Assembly (NCBI GenBank): GCA_038521625.1
Contig: JBCBKP010000011.1
Location: 25,893-89,892, forward strand
Direction of reading: 5' to 3'
Source: JBCBKP01 sp038521625
GTDB lineage: Bacteria; Planctomycetota; Phycisphaerae; Phycisphaerales; UBA1924
DNA length: 64,000 nucleotides
Shown here: positions 35,747-45,225 of the stretch, one piece after another
Numbering within the stretch: the stretch's first letter is position 1
Layout: each line of letters opens with the position of its first letter
The notes under the pieces: model-generated
The model's input: only the letters and a program-made list of their open reading frames with translations
What the model was told of the DNA's origin: nothing
The model's database searches: none
Made by a program: the position numbers and the translations under genes

Positions 35747-35778
35747 GGGCCGTAACCAGCGGATCACGGCCCATCCGC
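35747..35778 (+). promoter_or_regulatory. Overlapping alternative hairpins in the tssB leader
   Basis: Hairpin 1 pairs 35747-35753 with 35766-35772 (GGGCCGT/ACGGCCC). Hairpin 2 pairs 35759-35764 with 35773-35778 (GCGGAT/ATCCGC). They interleave, and with no base between the two right arms they cannot form together. Hairpin 2 ends directly against the GAAGGAG ribosome binding site of tssB. A switch affecting tssB/tssC translation is possible. Confidence 0.4.
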
Positions 35779-35791
35779 GAAGGAGCGATCG

Positions 35792-36286
35792 ATGAGCGGC
35801 ACACAGGACAAGGTCAACCGCGGCGCGAAGAAGCCTCGCACGGTCATCACGATCGACGTCGAGACCGGCGACGCGACGGAGAAGCGCGAGCTCCCGTTCG
35901 TCGTCGGGGTGATGGCGGACCTGGCGGGCAACAACCCGAGCGAGAAGCCCAAGCGTCTCAGCGAGCGCAAGTTCGTCGAGATCAACCGGAACAACTTCAA
36001 CGACGTGATGCGTCGGATGAAGCCGGGCGTCAAGGTCGAGGTGGACAACAAGATGCCGGGCGGCGAGGGCAAGAGCCTGAACGCCGAGCTGAAGTTCGAG
36101 TCGCTCGACGATTTTGAGCCGGCCAAGATCGCCGAGCAGATCCCGGCGCTGAAGGAGCTGCTCGAGCGTCGCCAGCAGCTTCGGGCGCTCGAGTCCTCGG
36201 TCAGCCGGTCGGAGGACGTCGAGGAGAAGCTCGAGCAGGTTCTGAACAGCACGATCGATACTCTGAACGACAAGAGCGAGGGCTGA
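35792..36286 (+). CDS. tssB: T6SS contractile sheath small subunit TssB
   Basis: A 164-residue sheath small subunit (VipA). Landmarks are ITIDVETGDATEKRELPF near the start, PKRLSERKFVEI in the middle, and FESLDDFEPAKIAEQIPAL, all matching TssB. It pairs with TssC to form the contractile sheath around the Hcp tube. It has a strong GAAGGAG ribosome binding site, seven bases before ATG, and lies three bases before tssC. Confidence 0.96.
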   Translation: MSGTQDKVNRGAKKPRTVITIDVETGDATEKRELPFVVGVMADLAGNNPSEKPKRLSERKFVEINRNNFNDVMRRMKPGVKVEVDNKMPGGEGKSLNAELKFESLDDFEPAKIAEQIPALKELLERRQQLRALESSVSRSEDVEEKLEQVLNSTIDTLNDKSEG

Positions 36287-36289
36287 TCC

Positions 36290-37834
36290 GTGAGTGACAC
36301 ACAGGGTTCCGGGAGCGCCGAACGCGTGACCCAGGCCGTCGAGGCCTCGCCGCTCCTCGACGACATCATCGCCAAGACCGCCGAGGACGAGGCGCAGCGC
36401 GACGGCGTCAAGGGCGCCGTCGCCACGGTCGTCGATTCCTGGCTCTCCGAGATCCAGGCCGCCGCGGAGAGCGGGGGCAAGGTCCGGGACAAGGGCGTCG
36501 CCGATAAGGTCCGCCTCGCGATCCGGCGCATCGACGAGCAGCTCTCGAGCCAGCTCGCGGCGGTCATGCACGACGAGGGCCTCCAGCGGCTGGAGGGGAC
36601 GTGGCGCGGCCTCGGGCACATCTGCTTCAACAGCGAGACCGGCGAGAACCTCAAGATCAAGGCGCTGCACTGCTCGAAGGGCGAGCTGCACCGCGACCTG
36701 ACGAAGGCGACCGACGTCGATCAGTCGCAGATGTTCAAGAAGATCCACGAGGAAGAGTTCGGCATCGCCGGCGGCATGCCGTTCGGCGCGCTCGTCGGCG
36801 ACTACTACTTCAACGCCGACACCGAGGACATGGAGATCCTGCAGGGCATCGCGGGCGTCGCGGCGGCCTCGTTCTGCCCGTTCCTGACGGCGCCTGACCC
36901 GAAGCTGTTCAAGCTCGACAGCTTCGGCGACCTCTCCAAGCCCGCGGAGCTCGCCTCGACCTTCGAGGCGCCCAGCTACGCGAAGTGGCGTTCGTTCCGC
37001 GAGAGCGAGGACAGCCGGTTCGTCGTGATGACGATGCCTCGCGTCCTCGCCCGCACGCCCTACGGCACGAACGGCCGCAAGATCGAGGAGTTCGACTTCG
37101 AGGAGGGGGACGTCACGCACAAGACCGACGGCACCTCCGAGGTCAAGCAGCTCGGGCACAACGAGTACACGTGGATGAACGCGGCCTACGTGTTCGGCAC
37201 GCAGATGACCAACGCCTTCGCCGAGACGGGCTGGTGCACGAGCGCCCGCGGGTTCGCCAACGGCGGCAAGGTCGGCAACCTGCCGGTCCACACCTTCACC
37301 GACGACGAGGGCGACGAGGCGATGAAGTGCCCGACCGAGATCGCCATCACCGACCGGCGTGACGGCGAGCTCAGCCGGCTCGGGTTTCTCCCGCTCTGTC
37401 ACTACAAGAACACCGACTACGCGGTCTTCTTCGGAGGCGAGACGGTCCGCAAGCCCAAGAAGTACGAGGGGCCCGGGGCGAAGGACGCCGAGGCCAACGA
37501 CAAGCTCAGCTGCGGCATCCAGCACGTCATGGCGATCAGCCGCATCTCGCACTACCTGAAGGTCGCCGCCCGCGACCGGATCGGCTCGATGATGGAGGCC
37601 GACGAGTGCGAGACTTGGCTCAACGAGTGGATCGCTGGCTACGTGCTCGCCGACGAGAAGGCCACGCCCGAGATGAAGGCCCGCTACCCGCTGGCCGAGG
37701 CGCGGATCGACGTCGAGCCCGGTGATCTGCCCGGCGAGTACAACGCCGTCGCGTACCTCCGTCCGTGGCTGCCGCTCGAGCAGCTGACCACCTCGATGCG
37801 TCTGGTTGCGACCATCCCAGAGCGCAAGGCCTAA
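36290..37834 (+). CDS. tssC: T6SS contractile sheath large subunit TssC
   Basis: A 514-residue sheath large subunit (VipB). It contains LEGTWRGLGHIC, SQMFKKIHEEEFGIAGGMPFG, PSYAKWRSFRESEDSRF and MTMPRVLARTPYG, all standard TssC blocks. It starts with GTG just after tssB and ends with the conserved GEYNAVAYLRPWLPLEQLTTSMRLV. ClpV (TssH, encoded at 42595) disassembles the contracted sheath. Confidence 0.96.
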   Translation: MSDTQGSGSAERVTQAVEASPLLDDIIAKTAEDEAQRDGVKGAVATVVDSWLSEIQAAAESGGKVRDKGVADKVRLAIRRIDEQLSSQLAAVMHDEGLQRLEGTWRGLGHICFNSETGENLKIKALHCSKGELHRDLTKATDVDQSQMFKKIHEEEFGIAGGMPFGALVGDYYFNADTEDMEILQGIAGVAAASFCPFLTAPDPKLFKLDSFGDLSKPAELASTFEAPSYAKWRSFRESEDSRFVVMTMPRVLARTPYGTNGRKIEEFDFEEGDVTHKTDGTSEVKQLGHNEYTWMNAAYVFGTQMTNAFAETGWCTSARGFANGGKVGNLPVHTFTDDEGDEAMKCPTEIAITDRRDGELSRLGFLPLCHYKNTDYAVFFGGETVRKPKKYEGPGAKDAEANDKLSCGIQHVMAISRISHYLKVAARDRIGSMMEADECETWLNEWIAGYVLADEKATPEMKARYPLAEARIDVEPGDLPGEYNAVAYLRPWLPLEQLTTSMRLVATIPERKA

Positions 37835-37852
37835 GCCCGGGGGCGCGGAGCC

Positions 37853-39244
37853 ATGCCAGCAGCCCTGGGCGGCGAGGCCGCGGCGGCGCGAGACGCCCGG
37901 CGTGAGCGCGAGCATCGCGAGGCGGTGCTGCGCGCCAAGATCGCCCGCCAGATCGCCCGGCTCGACGGCGCGATCTCGCGCCAGCTCGAGGCCGTGCTCG
38001 GATCGCCGGAGCTCCGGCGTCTGGAGTCCGCCTGGCGGGGGCTGCGGTACCTGGTCCACGCGGCGGAGGAGGCGGGCGGGGACGTCGAGATCGCCGTGCT
38101 CGCTGTGGGCTGGGCCGAGATCGCGCGCGACGTCATGAACGCCGTCGAGTTCGACCGCAGTCAGATGTTCGCGAAGATCTACTCCGAGGCGATCGGGACG
38201 GCGGGCGGTGCGCCCTTCGGGGTGGTTCTCGTCGACCACGAGTTCGCCGCGGCGACCCACACGCCGACCGGGCACCGCGAGCTCGAGGTCGTCGAGCGGC
38301 TCGCGGGCATCGCCGCGGCGGCGTTCTGCCCGATCATCCTGGGGACGTCGCCGAGGATGCTCGGGCTCGAGTCCTTCTCGGAGCTGAGCGGGCGGCTCCA
38401 GCCCAGCCCGTTCCTGACCGGGAGCCCGACCTATCTGAAATGGCGCTCGTTCCGGTCCTCGCCGGACGCCCGGTTCATCTCGCTGACGATGCCGCGCGTG
38501 CTGATGCGTCGTTCGCGGCGCCACGACGAGCCGGCCGCGCCGGGGTTCGGGCTGCGTCTGCGGGCCGAGGGCGGGGCGCTGTGGGGGAGCCCGATCTACG
38601 CCCACGGCGCCGTGCTGATCCGCTGCTTCTCCGACTCGGGGTTCTTCCTCGACATCCGGGGCGTTCGGGTCGGCGAGGGCGGGGCGGGTCTCGTGCCGGG
38701 GCTGCCGCTCGAGACGTTCTCGGTCGATCGCGCCGGGGTCTGCACCAAGCCGGTGACCGAGGCGCCCGTCGACGACGCCCTGGAGCGGCGGCTTGCGGTG
38801 GAGGGATTCAACGTCCTGTGCGACCTGCCCCACGGGCCGTACGCGGCGTTCTTCGGCGATTCGACGCTGAACAAGCCGGCGCAGTACGACCGGGACGGCG
38901 CGACGATGTCGGCGCGGTTCGAGAGCCAGCTGCGGCATGTTCTCAGCGCCTCTCGGATCGCGATCGCCCTGTACGTGCGCACGCGGGCGAAGATCGGTTC
39001 GTTCGTGGAGGCCGAGGTGCTCGAGAGCGAGCTCAACGAATGGCTCAGCGGCTTCGTGCTCCTCGGCCACGACCCGACGCAGCGCGAGCGGGCGGAGCGC
39101 CCGTACGCGGAGGCGTCGGTCCTGGTCGAGCGCGGTGATCTGCCGGGCACCTACCGGATGACGATGCGTCTCAAGCCGCTCCCCGAGTACGACGGTCTCG
39201 TGGGTGCGCTGACCCTGACCACCGACCGGATCGAGACCTCGTGA
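37853..39244 (+). CDS. Second TssC-like sheath subunit paralogue
   Basis: A 463-residue paralogue of TssC, 18 bases downstream of it. Matching blocks are LESAWRGLRYLV, SQMFAKIYSEAIGTAGGAPFG, PTYLKWRSFRSSPDARF and LPGTYRMTMRLKPLPEYD. The first 50 residues are shorter than in TssC and very Arg/Ala-rich, and the ADN of TssC after YYF is replaced by VLVDHEFAAATH. Duplicate TssC-type genes occur in some other T6SS loci. It may cap or modify the sheath, or join a subset of positions. Its stop overlaps the tssE start (GTGA). Confidence 0.85.
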   Translation: MPAALGGEAAAARDARREREHREAVLRAKIARQIARLDGAISRQLEAVLGSPELRRLESAWRGLRYLVHAAEEAGGDVEIAVLAVGWAEIARDVMNAVEFDRSQMFAKIYSEAIGTAGGAPFGVVLVDHEFAAATHTPTGHRELEVVERLAGIAAAAFCPIILGTSPRMLGLESFSELSGRLQPSPFLTGSPTYLKWRSFRSSPDARFISLTMPRVLMRRSRRHDEPAAPGFGLRLRAEGGALWGSPIYAHGAVLIRCFSDSGFFLDIRGVRVGEGGAGLVPGLPLETFSVDRAGVCTKPVTEAPVDDALERRLAVEGFNVLCDLPHGPYAAFFGDSTLNKPAQYDRDGATMSARFESQLRHVLSASRIAIALYVRTRAKIGSFVEAEVLESELNEWLSGFVLLGHDPTQRERAERPYAEASVLVERGDLPGTYRMTMRLKPLPEYDGLVGALTLTTDRIETS

Positions 39245-39723
39245 GTGCTGCGCTGCGCGAATCGGGCGCCGGGCTCTTCGACCTGCTCGCGCCGGGGCCG
39301 GGCCTCGACCGGCGGGGCGGCGAGCTGGAGCCGCTGCGCCGAGAGCTCGAGGTCGTGCTCAACGCCCGGCTCTCGCCCGACGCGGACCTGACCGATTCCG
39401 ACGAGCTGCGGGGCGCGTTGATCGGGTACGGCGTCCCCGACGTCACGGCCCTGCACGGGATGTCGGCGAGGGAGCGGGCGGCGCTGCTGAAACGGATCAC
39501 CCGCGCGATCCAGACGTTCGAGCCGCGGCTCAGGGGCGTCCAGGTCGAGTTCGTCGAGGCGCCCGACTCGCTCGACCAGCGGCTGCACTTCAAGATCCGG
39601 GCGACGCTGTACCGCGAGGGGCGGCGGCTCGGCGTGATCGACTTCGACACGCGGTACACGCCCGGCGTGATGACGCTGAAGGTGACGAACGCGCGGCTGG
39701 ATCAGCGGACGGGGCTGCGATGA
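39241..39723 (+). CDS. tssE: T6SS baseplate subunit TssE (gp25-like)
   Basis: A 160-residue gp25/lysozyme-like baseplate protein, of normal length. The block SIRRDLExLLNT of the family appears as PLRRELEVVLNARL, followed by YGVPDVTAL and a C-terminal IRATLYREGRRLGVIDFDTR. TssE initiates sheath polymerisation on the baseplate. GTG start overlaps the preceding stop, and its own stop overlaps tssF (ATGA). Confidence 0.92.
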   Translation: MSAALRESGAGLFDLLAPGPGLDRRGGELEPLRRELEVVLNARLSPDADLTDSDELRGALIGYGVPDVTALHGMSARERAALLKRITRAIQTFEPRLRGVQVEFVEAPDSLDQRLHFKIRATLYREGRRLGVIDFDTRYTPGVMTLKVTNARLDQRTGLR

Positions 39724-41564
39724 ACCGGGCGTTCCTTGACATCCTCTCGGGCGAGCTCGGGCTGATCCGCGGCCTGACCGACGGCTTCGCGGAGCGGCAC
39801 CCCGACGTGGCGGAGCGGCTGCGGCTCGGGCCGGACGGCTCCGACGATCCGCACGTCGAGCGGCTCATCGGCGCGGTCGCGATGCTGACGGCGCGCGTCC
39901 GGGCCAAGCTCGACGACGAGTTCCCGATCGTCATCGAGAGCGTGCTGAACGCGCTCTTCCCGCACTACCTGCGTCCGCTGCCGGCGGCGAGCGTCGTGCG
40001 GTTCCGACCGCGGGAGGGGCAGACCGAGCCGATGCCGATCCCGGCCGGCGCGACCATCCGGACCGAGCGCGTCGAGGGCGAGGACTGCCGGTTCCGGACG
40101 ACCTGCGAGTCACGCCTGCTGCCGGCGCAGGTGGCGGAGGCGAGCTACGGCGAGACCGCGATCGTGACGCCGCCGAAGGGCGTGCACGTGCCGCCGCGTG
40201 CCGCGGCGGCGCTTGTCCTCGGGGTCGAGTCGATCGACCCGTCGCTCCCGCTCGCGGGTCTGACGGCCGAGGACCTGGCGTTCCACCTGCGCGTGCGGTC
40301 CTCGCACGGCGCCACGAATCGGCTCTACGAGACGCTGCTCAACGAGTGCGTCGGGGGGTGGTTCGAAGCGGGCGGGCGTTCGTCGCCCGTGCTGGTCGGC
40401 GGCGACATCGTGTCCCCGCGCGGGTTCGACCCCGGGGAGGCGATGCTGCCGGCGGACCCGCGCGTGCAGCCGGCTTACCGGATGCTCGCGGAGTACTCGG
40501 CCTACCCCTGGAAGTTCCACGCGCTCCGGATCGGGCCGCCGCCCGGCGGCTGGCCAGATCCGTGGCCGGCGTCGAAGCTCCGCATCGTGCTCTTCTTCGA
40601 TCGGCTCGCCCGGGATCTCGTGCCGCTTGTCGACGCGTCGACGTTCGCGCTCGGGGCCGTCCCGGTGATCAACATCGCCGGCCCGGTCCGGGCGGAGCCG
40701 ATCGAGATCGATCATCGGACGGCCAACTATCGGGTGGCGATCGATCACCGGCGCGACGAGCCGGCGCCGATCTTCGAGGTCGAGCGCGTGGAGGCGATCT
40801 CGTCGGACGACCGCCCGCTTCGCACGCGGCCGGTCTTCGACCCGATGCGTGAGAGCCCTGGCGAGGATCCCTCGGCGCCGATCATCTACTGGAACACGAC
40901 GCGCGAGCTTACGCGATCGCGGGCCGCCGGCGGCTCGCCGATGAGCGAGCTGTTCATCTCGTTCGTCGGCGAGGACCTCGAGACGACGCAGATCAGCGCG
41001 GTCGCGACGCCGGTCGTGCTGGGGACGGACGGCGAGCTCCCCATGCGGCTCCCGGTCAGCGACAGCCGCCCGCAGCTGTACCTCGAGTCGGAGGCGGAGA
41101 TCGGCGGGGCGAACCTGCTGTTCGCGCCGGTGCCGCCGCGGAGCCCCTGGGCGGACCCGTCGCTCACGCTGCGGCTCATCGCGCACATGCGCCTGAACCG
41201 CCTGCCCGTCGTCCCGGGCGGCACGTCGCCGGACACGCTGCGGTCGATGCTGGAGCTGTACGACTTCGACGGCGAGGGGAGCGCTCGCAACCGGCGGCTG
41301 CGTGAGTCTCTGCACTCGGTGCGCTCGAGGGTCGCCAACGCTCGGGTCGAGGGCGAGATCAGCCGGGGCCTCGAGGTCGAGCTCGAGATCGACAATGAGG
41401 CCGTCCCGGACCGAGAGACGTTTCTGCTGGCGAGCGTGCTCGAGCGCGTGCTGCCGGACTTGTGCTCGATCAATTCGTTCGTGGCGACGTCGCTGCGGAT
41501 CCGTGGTCACGAGGAGCTGACGAAGGCATGGCCTCCGAGAACGGGGACACGGGTCCTGATCTGA
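39720..41564 (+). CDS. tssF: T6SS baseplate subunit TssF
   Basis: A 614-residue TssF (VasA) of normal length. Landmarks are DPHVERLIGAVAMLTARVRAKLDDEFP, followed by LLNALFPHYLRPLPAASVV, the conserved start of the family. The C-terminal part includes LCSINSFVATSLRIRG (family: SINSFVxTxL). It forms the baseplate wedge with TssG, TssE and TssK. The stop at 41564 runs 37 bases into tssG. Confidence 0.95.
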   Translation: MNRAFLDILSGELGLIRGLTDGFAERHPDVAERLRLGPDGSDDPHVERLIGAVAMLTARVRAKLDDEFPIVIESVLNALFPHYLRPLPAASVVRFRPREGQTEPMPIPAGATIRTERVEGEDCRFRTTCESRLLPAQVAEASYGETAIVTPPKGVHVPPRAAAALVLGVESIDPSLPLAGLTAEDLAFHLRVRSSHGATNRLYETLLNECVGGWFEAGGRSSPVLVGGDIVSPRGFDPGEAMLPADPRVQPAYRMLAEYSAYPWKFHALRIGPPPGGWPDPWPASKLRIVLFFDRLARDLVPLVDASTFALGAVPVINIAGPVRAEPIEIDHRTANYRVAIDHRRDEPAPIFEVERVEAISSDDRPLRTRPVFDPMRESPGEDPSAPIIYWNTTRELTRSRAAGGSPMSELFISFVGEDLETTQISAVATPVVLGTDGELPMRLPVSDSRPQLYLESEAEIGGANLLFAPVPPRSPWADPSLTLRLIAHMRLNRLPVVPGGTSPDTLRSMLELYDFDGEGSARNRRLRESLHSVRSRVANARVEGEISRGLEVELEIDNEAVPDRETFLLASVLERVLPDLCSINSFVATSLRIRGHEELTKAWPPRTGTRVLI

Positions 41565-42553
41565 TCGACCGGCTGCTGTCCTCGCCCGGCGAGTTCGACC
41601 TCGTCCCGGCGTTGCTGCTGCTGGAGGCCGCGTCGCGGCGCCCGGACGCGGTCCGTTTGTCGGGTGCGCTGCGGAACACCTTCCCGGACGGCGACCTGTC
41701 GGCGGTCCGCGGCGACCCGCGCGATCCCGGGTCGGTCGTTCACGTCGTGCTGGCCTGCTTCGGGCTGCTCGGCCCGACCGGGCCGCTGCCGCGGGCCGAC
41801 GGGGAGTCGCCGAAACGCGACCGCGCCTCCCAGCGCGTCATGTCGGAGTTCCTGGCGATCTTCGAGCACGCGACGGCGCGGCTTCTGTTCGACGCGGCGA
41901 CGGTGCACCGCCCGGTCGCCCGGCGATTCCGGGCGATGGGCGCGCACAAGCGCGACGCGTACCGCGATCTCGCGCTGGCCATGGCCGGGCTCGACCGGGG
42001 GGCGGCGGCTCGGCTGCCCGAGGACCTGGCCTCGGCGATCGCCGCTGTGGCCGGCGTCTATTCGCGGGCGGTGCCCTCGGCGAACGGCGCCGCGGGGATG
42101 GTGGCGCGTGCCTTCGGCGTTCCGGCGGAGACGCTGGAGTTCGCGGCGCGCTGGATCAGCGTGCGTGAGTCTGAGCGGACGACGCTCACGCGGGACTCGC
42201 GTTCGGCCCTCGGGCGGAACATCGCGCTCGGCGCTCGGGCCTGGCACGGGCGCGGGTTCTTCCGCCTGCGGCTCGGCCCGCTGACGCGGGAGCGGTTCGT
42301 CGAACTCGGGCCGCTCGGCGACCGGCTCGGGGTGCTGGGCTCCTTGGTCCGGACCTACGTCGGGGACGAGTTCGACTTCGACGTCTCGCTGCGCCTCGCC
42401 GACGGCGAGGCGCCGGGATTCCGGCTCGGGGCCGGCGGGGACGCGAGCCCGTTCGGGCGGCTCGGGTGGTCGAGCTGGGTCGGCGAGCCGCGCGGCGAGC
42501 AGGAGGTGGTTCTCGGCCCCGAGACCGTCGCGGCGGCCTGCGCGGTAGATTGA
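41528..42553 (+). CDS. tssG: T6SS baseplate subunit TssG
   Basis: A 341-residue TssG (VasB). It has LSSPGEFDLVPALLLLEA near the start (family: YxFFQAVRLLE), CFGLLGPTGPLP, and YVGDEFDFDVSLRL near the end. It pairs with TssF in the baseplate. ATG 41528 lies inside the end of tssF; the longer frame from 41462 would overlap still more and is not needed. Confidence 0.92.
   Translation: MASENGDTGPDLIDRLLSSPGEFDLVPALLLLEAASRRPDAVRLSGALRNTFPDGDLSAVRGDPRDPGSVVHVVLACFGLLGPTGPLPRADGESPKRDRASQRVMSEFLAIFEHATARLLFDAATVHRPVARRFRAMGAHKRDAYRDLALAMAGLDRGAAARLPEDLASAIAAVAGVYSRAVPSANGAAGMVARAFGVPAETLEFAARWISVRESERTTLTRDSRSALGRNIALGARAWHGRGFFRLRLGPLTRERFVELGPLGDRLGVLGSLVRTYVGDEFDFDVSLRLADGEAPGFRLGAGGDASPFGRLGWSSWVGEPRGEQEVVLGPETVAAACAVD
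42546..42551 (+). promoter_or_regulatory. -10-like hexamer upstream of tssH
   Basis: TAGATT followed by GA, at the very end of tssG and 43 bases before the tssH ATG. It resembles the sites at 9079, 14136 and 34524. A perfect 14-base palindrome (42568-42581) lies between it and the start codon. Confidence 0.35.
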
Positions 42554-42567
42554 AGGGGTGGGCAGCG

Positions 42568-42581
42568 GGCGCGATCGCGCC
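42568..42581. repeat. Perfect GC-rich palindrome before tssH
   Basis: GGCGCGATCGCGCC, fully self-complementary, 13 bases upstream of the tssH ATG. It could be a protein-binding site. Given the base composition it may also be chance. Confidence 0.35.
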
Positions 42582-42594
42582 GGGGGATGTGTGA

Positions 42595-45225
42595 ATGAGT
42601 AGCACGGATATCCGCAAGCTCGTCGAGAGCCTTTCGACCGAATGCCGGACGGCGCTCGAGGGGGCGTCGGGGCTCTGCGTGAGCCGGACGAACTACAACG
42701 TCGAGCTCGAGCACTGGCTGATCCAGCTGCTCGGTTCGCCGGACATGATGCTGCCGCGGATGCTGCACGGCGCCGCGCTGGACGTCGACCGGGCCCGCGT
42801 CGAGCTGGACCGGGCGATCGAGCGGTTCAAGGCCGGGAACAGCCGGGCGCCTGTGCTGAGCGAGACGCTGATCGAGGTCGCGCGCGAGGCGTTCAGCCTC
42901 TCGAGGCTCGAGTTCGGCTCGATGCAGATCGAGGCGGGCCACCTGCTGATCGCGGCGCTGGAGAACAGCACGGCGGCGCGGCTGCTGGGGTCCGCGAGCC
43001 CGACGATGGCCGCGATCAAGCCGGAGCAGGCGCGGGCGCTGCTGGAGGAAGAGCTCGAGGGCAAGCCCGGCGAGGACGCGCCCGATGCACCGAAGGCCCA
43101 GACGGCGGCGGGCGCGAAGGCGCTCGAGGCCTACACGGTCGATCTGACCAAGCAGGCGGCGGACGGCAAGATCGACGAGATCCGCGGGCGCGACCCGGAG
43201 ATCCGCCAGGTCGTCGACATCCTGACCCGGCGCCGGCAGAACAACCCGATCCTGACCGGCGAGGCCGGCGTCGGGAAAACGGCCGCGGTCGAGGGCTTCG
43301 CGCTGAAGCTCGCGCGGGGCGAGGTGCCCGAGACGCTCAAGGACTGCCGTCTGCTCGCGCTGGACCTCGGGCTCCTGCAGGCCGGGGCGGGCGTGAAGGG
43401 CGAGTTCGAGCGGCGCCTGAAGGAGGTCATCGACGCCGTCAAGGGGTCGCCGAAGCCGATCATCCTGTTCATCGACGAGGCGCACAACCTCGTCGGGGCC
43501 GGCGGCTCGGAGGGCCAGGGCGACGCGGCGAACCTCATGAAACCGGCGTTGGCCCGCGGCGAGCTCCGGACGATCGCGGCGACGACCTGGGCCGAGTACA
43601 AGAAGTACTTCGAGAAGGACGCCGCGCTCGCCCGGAGGTTCCAGGTCGTGAAGATCGAGGAGCCGGGCGAGGAATCGGCGATCGACATGCTCCACGCGAT
43701 CTCGGGCGCGTTCGCCGAGCACCACGGCACGCGGATCCGCGACGAGGCGCTCCGCGCGGCGGTCCGGCTCTCGAACCGGTACATCACGGGCCGCCAGCTC
43801 CCCGAGAAGGCGGTCGGCGTGCTCGACACCGCCTGCGCGCGGGTCTCGCTGAGCAAGGCGACCGAGCCCGGAGTCCTCGAGGACGCGAAGATGCGGCTCC
43901 GCGCGATCGAGCGGCGGATCGAGACGCTCGAGCGTGAGCAGGCGGGCGGGATCGACCACGCGGCCACGCTGCAGACCCTCGGCGCCGAGCGTGACGAGAT
44001 CAACGAACGGGTCGGGTTGCTCACCGAGAAGCTCGAGGCCGAGCGAGCGGTGATCGAGAAGATCTACGAGGTCCGGGGGCGTGCCGAGGAGCTCGCGGAG
44101 CCGGGCGAGGAGGGCGCCGAGCCCGACGAGGCGGAGCAGAAGGCGGCGATCGAGGAGCTGAACGCGCTCCGCGAGGAGCTGAGCACGCTCCAGGGCGAGG
44201 AGCCCCTGAGCCATCACGAGGTGGACGAGGACGCCGTCGCCTCGGTCGTCGCGGCGTGGACCGGCATCCCCGTCGGGCGCATGGTGACGGATGACATCAA
44301 CGCGGTCCTGCGCCTGAAGGAGCAGCTCTGCGAGCGTGTCGTGGGGCAGGACCACGCGCTCGAGCAGATCGCCCAGAAGGTCCGCACGAGTCGCGCGCAG
44401 CTGACCGACCCGGACAAGCCGATCGGTGTCTTCCTGATGGTCGGCACCTCGGGCGTGGGCAAGACCGAGACCGGGCTCGCGCTGGCCGACCTGCTGTACG
44501 GCGGCGAGCAGAACCTGACGACGATCAACATGAGCGAGTTCAAGGAGGAGCACAAGGTCTCGCTGCTGATGGGGTCGCCCCCCGGCTACGTCGGGTACGG
44601 CGAGGGCGGCATCCTGACCGAGGCGGTCCGGCGCAAGCCCTACAGCGTGGTGCTGCTCGACGAGATGGAAAAGGCCCACCCGGGCGTCCAGGACATCTTC
44701 TATCAGGTCTTCGACAAGGGCCAGATGAAGGACGGCCAGGGGCGCGACATCGACTTCAAGAACACGCTGATCATCATGACCTCGAACGCCGCGACGCCCG
44801 AGATCACGAGGGCGTGCGTCGACGTCGACGAACGGCCCGATCCGGAGGCGCTGTCGGAGACGATCTACCCAACGCTCACAGAGACGTTCAAGCCGGCGTT
44901 CTTAGGTCGCTGCACGATCATCCCGTACTACCCGCTCGCCGACGACGCGATGTCGATGATCATCCGCCTGAAGCTCCGCAAGGTCACCAAGAGAATGCAC
45001 CAGGCGCACGGGGCGGCGCTGGAGTTCGGCGACGACGTCGTGACGGCGATCCTCGAGCGCTGCCGGGAGGTCCAGACCGGCGCGCGCAACATCGACAACA
45101 TCCTCTCGCAGACGATCCTGCCCGAGCTCTCCGCGGAGTTCCTGCAGGCGATGGCCGACGGGCGCGAGATCGACCGCGTGCGGGTGAGCCTCGGCGGCGA
45201 GGGATTCGTCTACGACATGGGCTGA
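42595..45225 (+). CDS. tssH: T6SS sheath-recycling ATPase TssH (ClpV)
   Basis: An 876-residue Clp/HSP100 ATPase of standard ClpV length. A Clp N-domain (about 10-160) is followed by AAA1 with Walker A GEAGVGKT near 222-229 and Walker B ILFIDEAHN, a coiled-coil middle domain (about 430-520), and AAA2 with GTSGVGKT near 617-624, VVLLDEMEKAH and GYVGYGEGG. The GYVGYGEGG pore loop is typical of ClpV. It disassembles contracted TssB/TssC. It is followed by an effector candidate and hcp. Confidence 0.96.
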   Translation: MSSTDIRKLVESLSTECRTALEGASGLCVSRTNYNVELEHWLIQLLGSPDMMLPRMLHGAALDVDRARVELDRAIERFKAGNSRAPVLSETLIEVAREAFSLSRLEFGSMQIEAGHLLIAALENSTAARLLGSASPTMAAIKPEQARALLEEELEGKPGEDAPDAPKAQTAAGAKALEAYTVDLTKQAADGKIDEIRGRDPEIRQVVDILTRRRQNNPILTGEAGVGKTAAVEGFALKLARGEVPETLKDCRLLALDLGLLQAGAGVKGEFERRLKEVIDAVKGSPKPIILFIDEAHNLVGAGGSEGQGDAANLMKPALARGELRTIAATTWAEYKKYFEKDAALARRFQVVKIEEPGEESAIDMLHAISGAFAEHHGTRIRDEALRAAVRLSNRYITGRQLPEKAVGVLDTACARVSLSKATEPGVLEDAKMRLRAIERRIETLEREQAGGIDHAATLQTLGAERDEINERVGLLTEKLEAERAVIEKIYEVRGRAEELAEPGEEGAEPDEAEQKAAIEELNALREELSTLQGEEPLSHHEVDEDAVASVVAAWTGIPVGRMVTDDINAVLRLKEQLCERVVGQDHALEQIAQKVRTSRAQLTDPDKPIGVFLMVGTSGVGKTETGLALADLLYGGEQNLTTINMSEFKEEHKVSLLMGSPPGYVGYGEGGILTEAVRRKPYSVVLLDEMEKAHPGVQDIFYQVFDKGQMKDGQGRDIDFKNTLIIMTSNAATPEITRACVDVDERPDPEALSETIYPTLTETFKPAFLGRCTIIPYYPLADDAMSMIIRLKLRKVTKRMHQAHGAALEFGDDVVTAILERCREVQTGARNIDNILSQTILPELSAEFLQAMADGREIDRVRVSLGGEGFVYDMG

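Noticed and set aside
35714..39070. A 1118-residue minus-strand frame under tssB, tssC and the TssC-like gene
   Set aside because: Antisense shadow of conserved T6SS genes.
42355..44679. A 774-residue minus-strand frame under tssG and tssH
   Set aside because: Antisense shadow of ClpV, which has complete Walker motifs on the plus strand.
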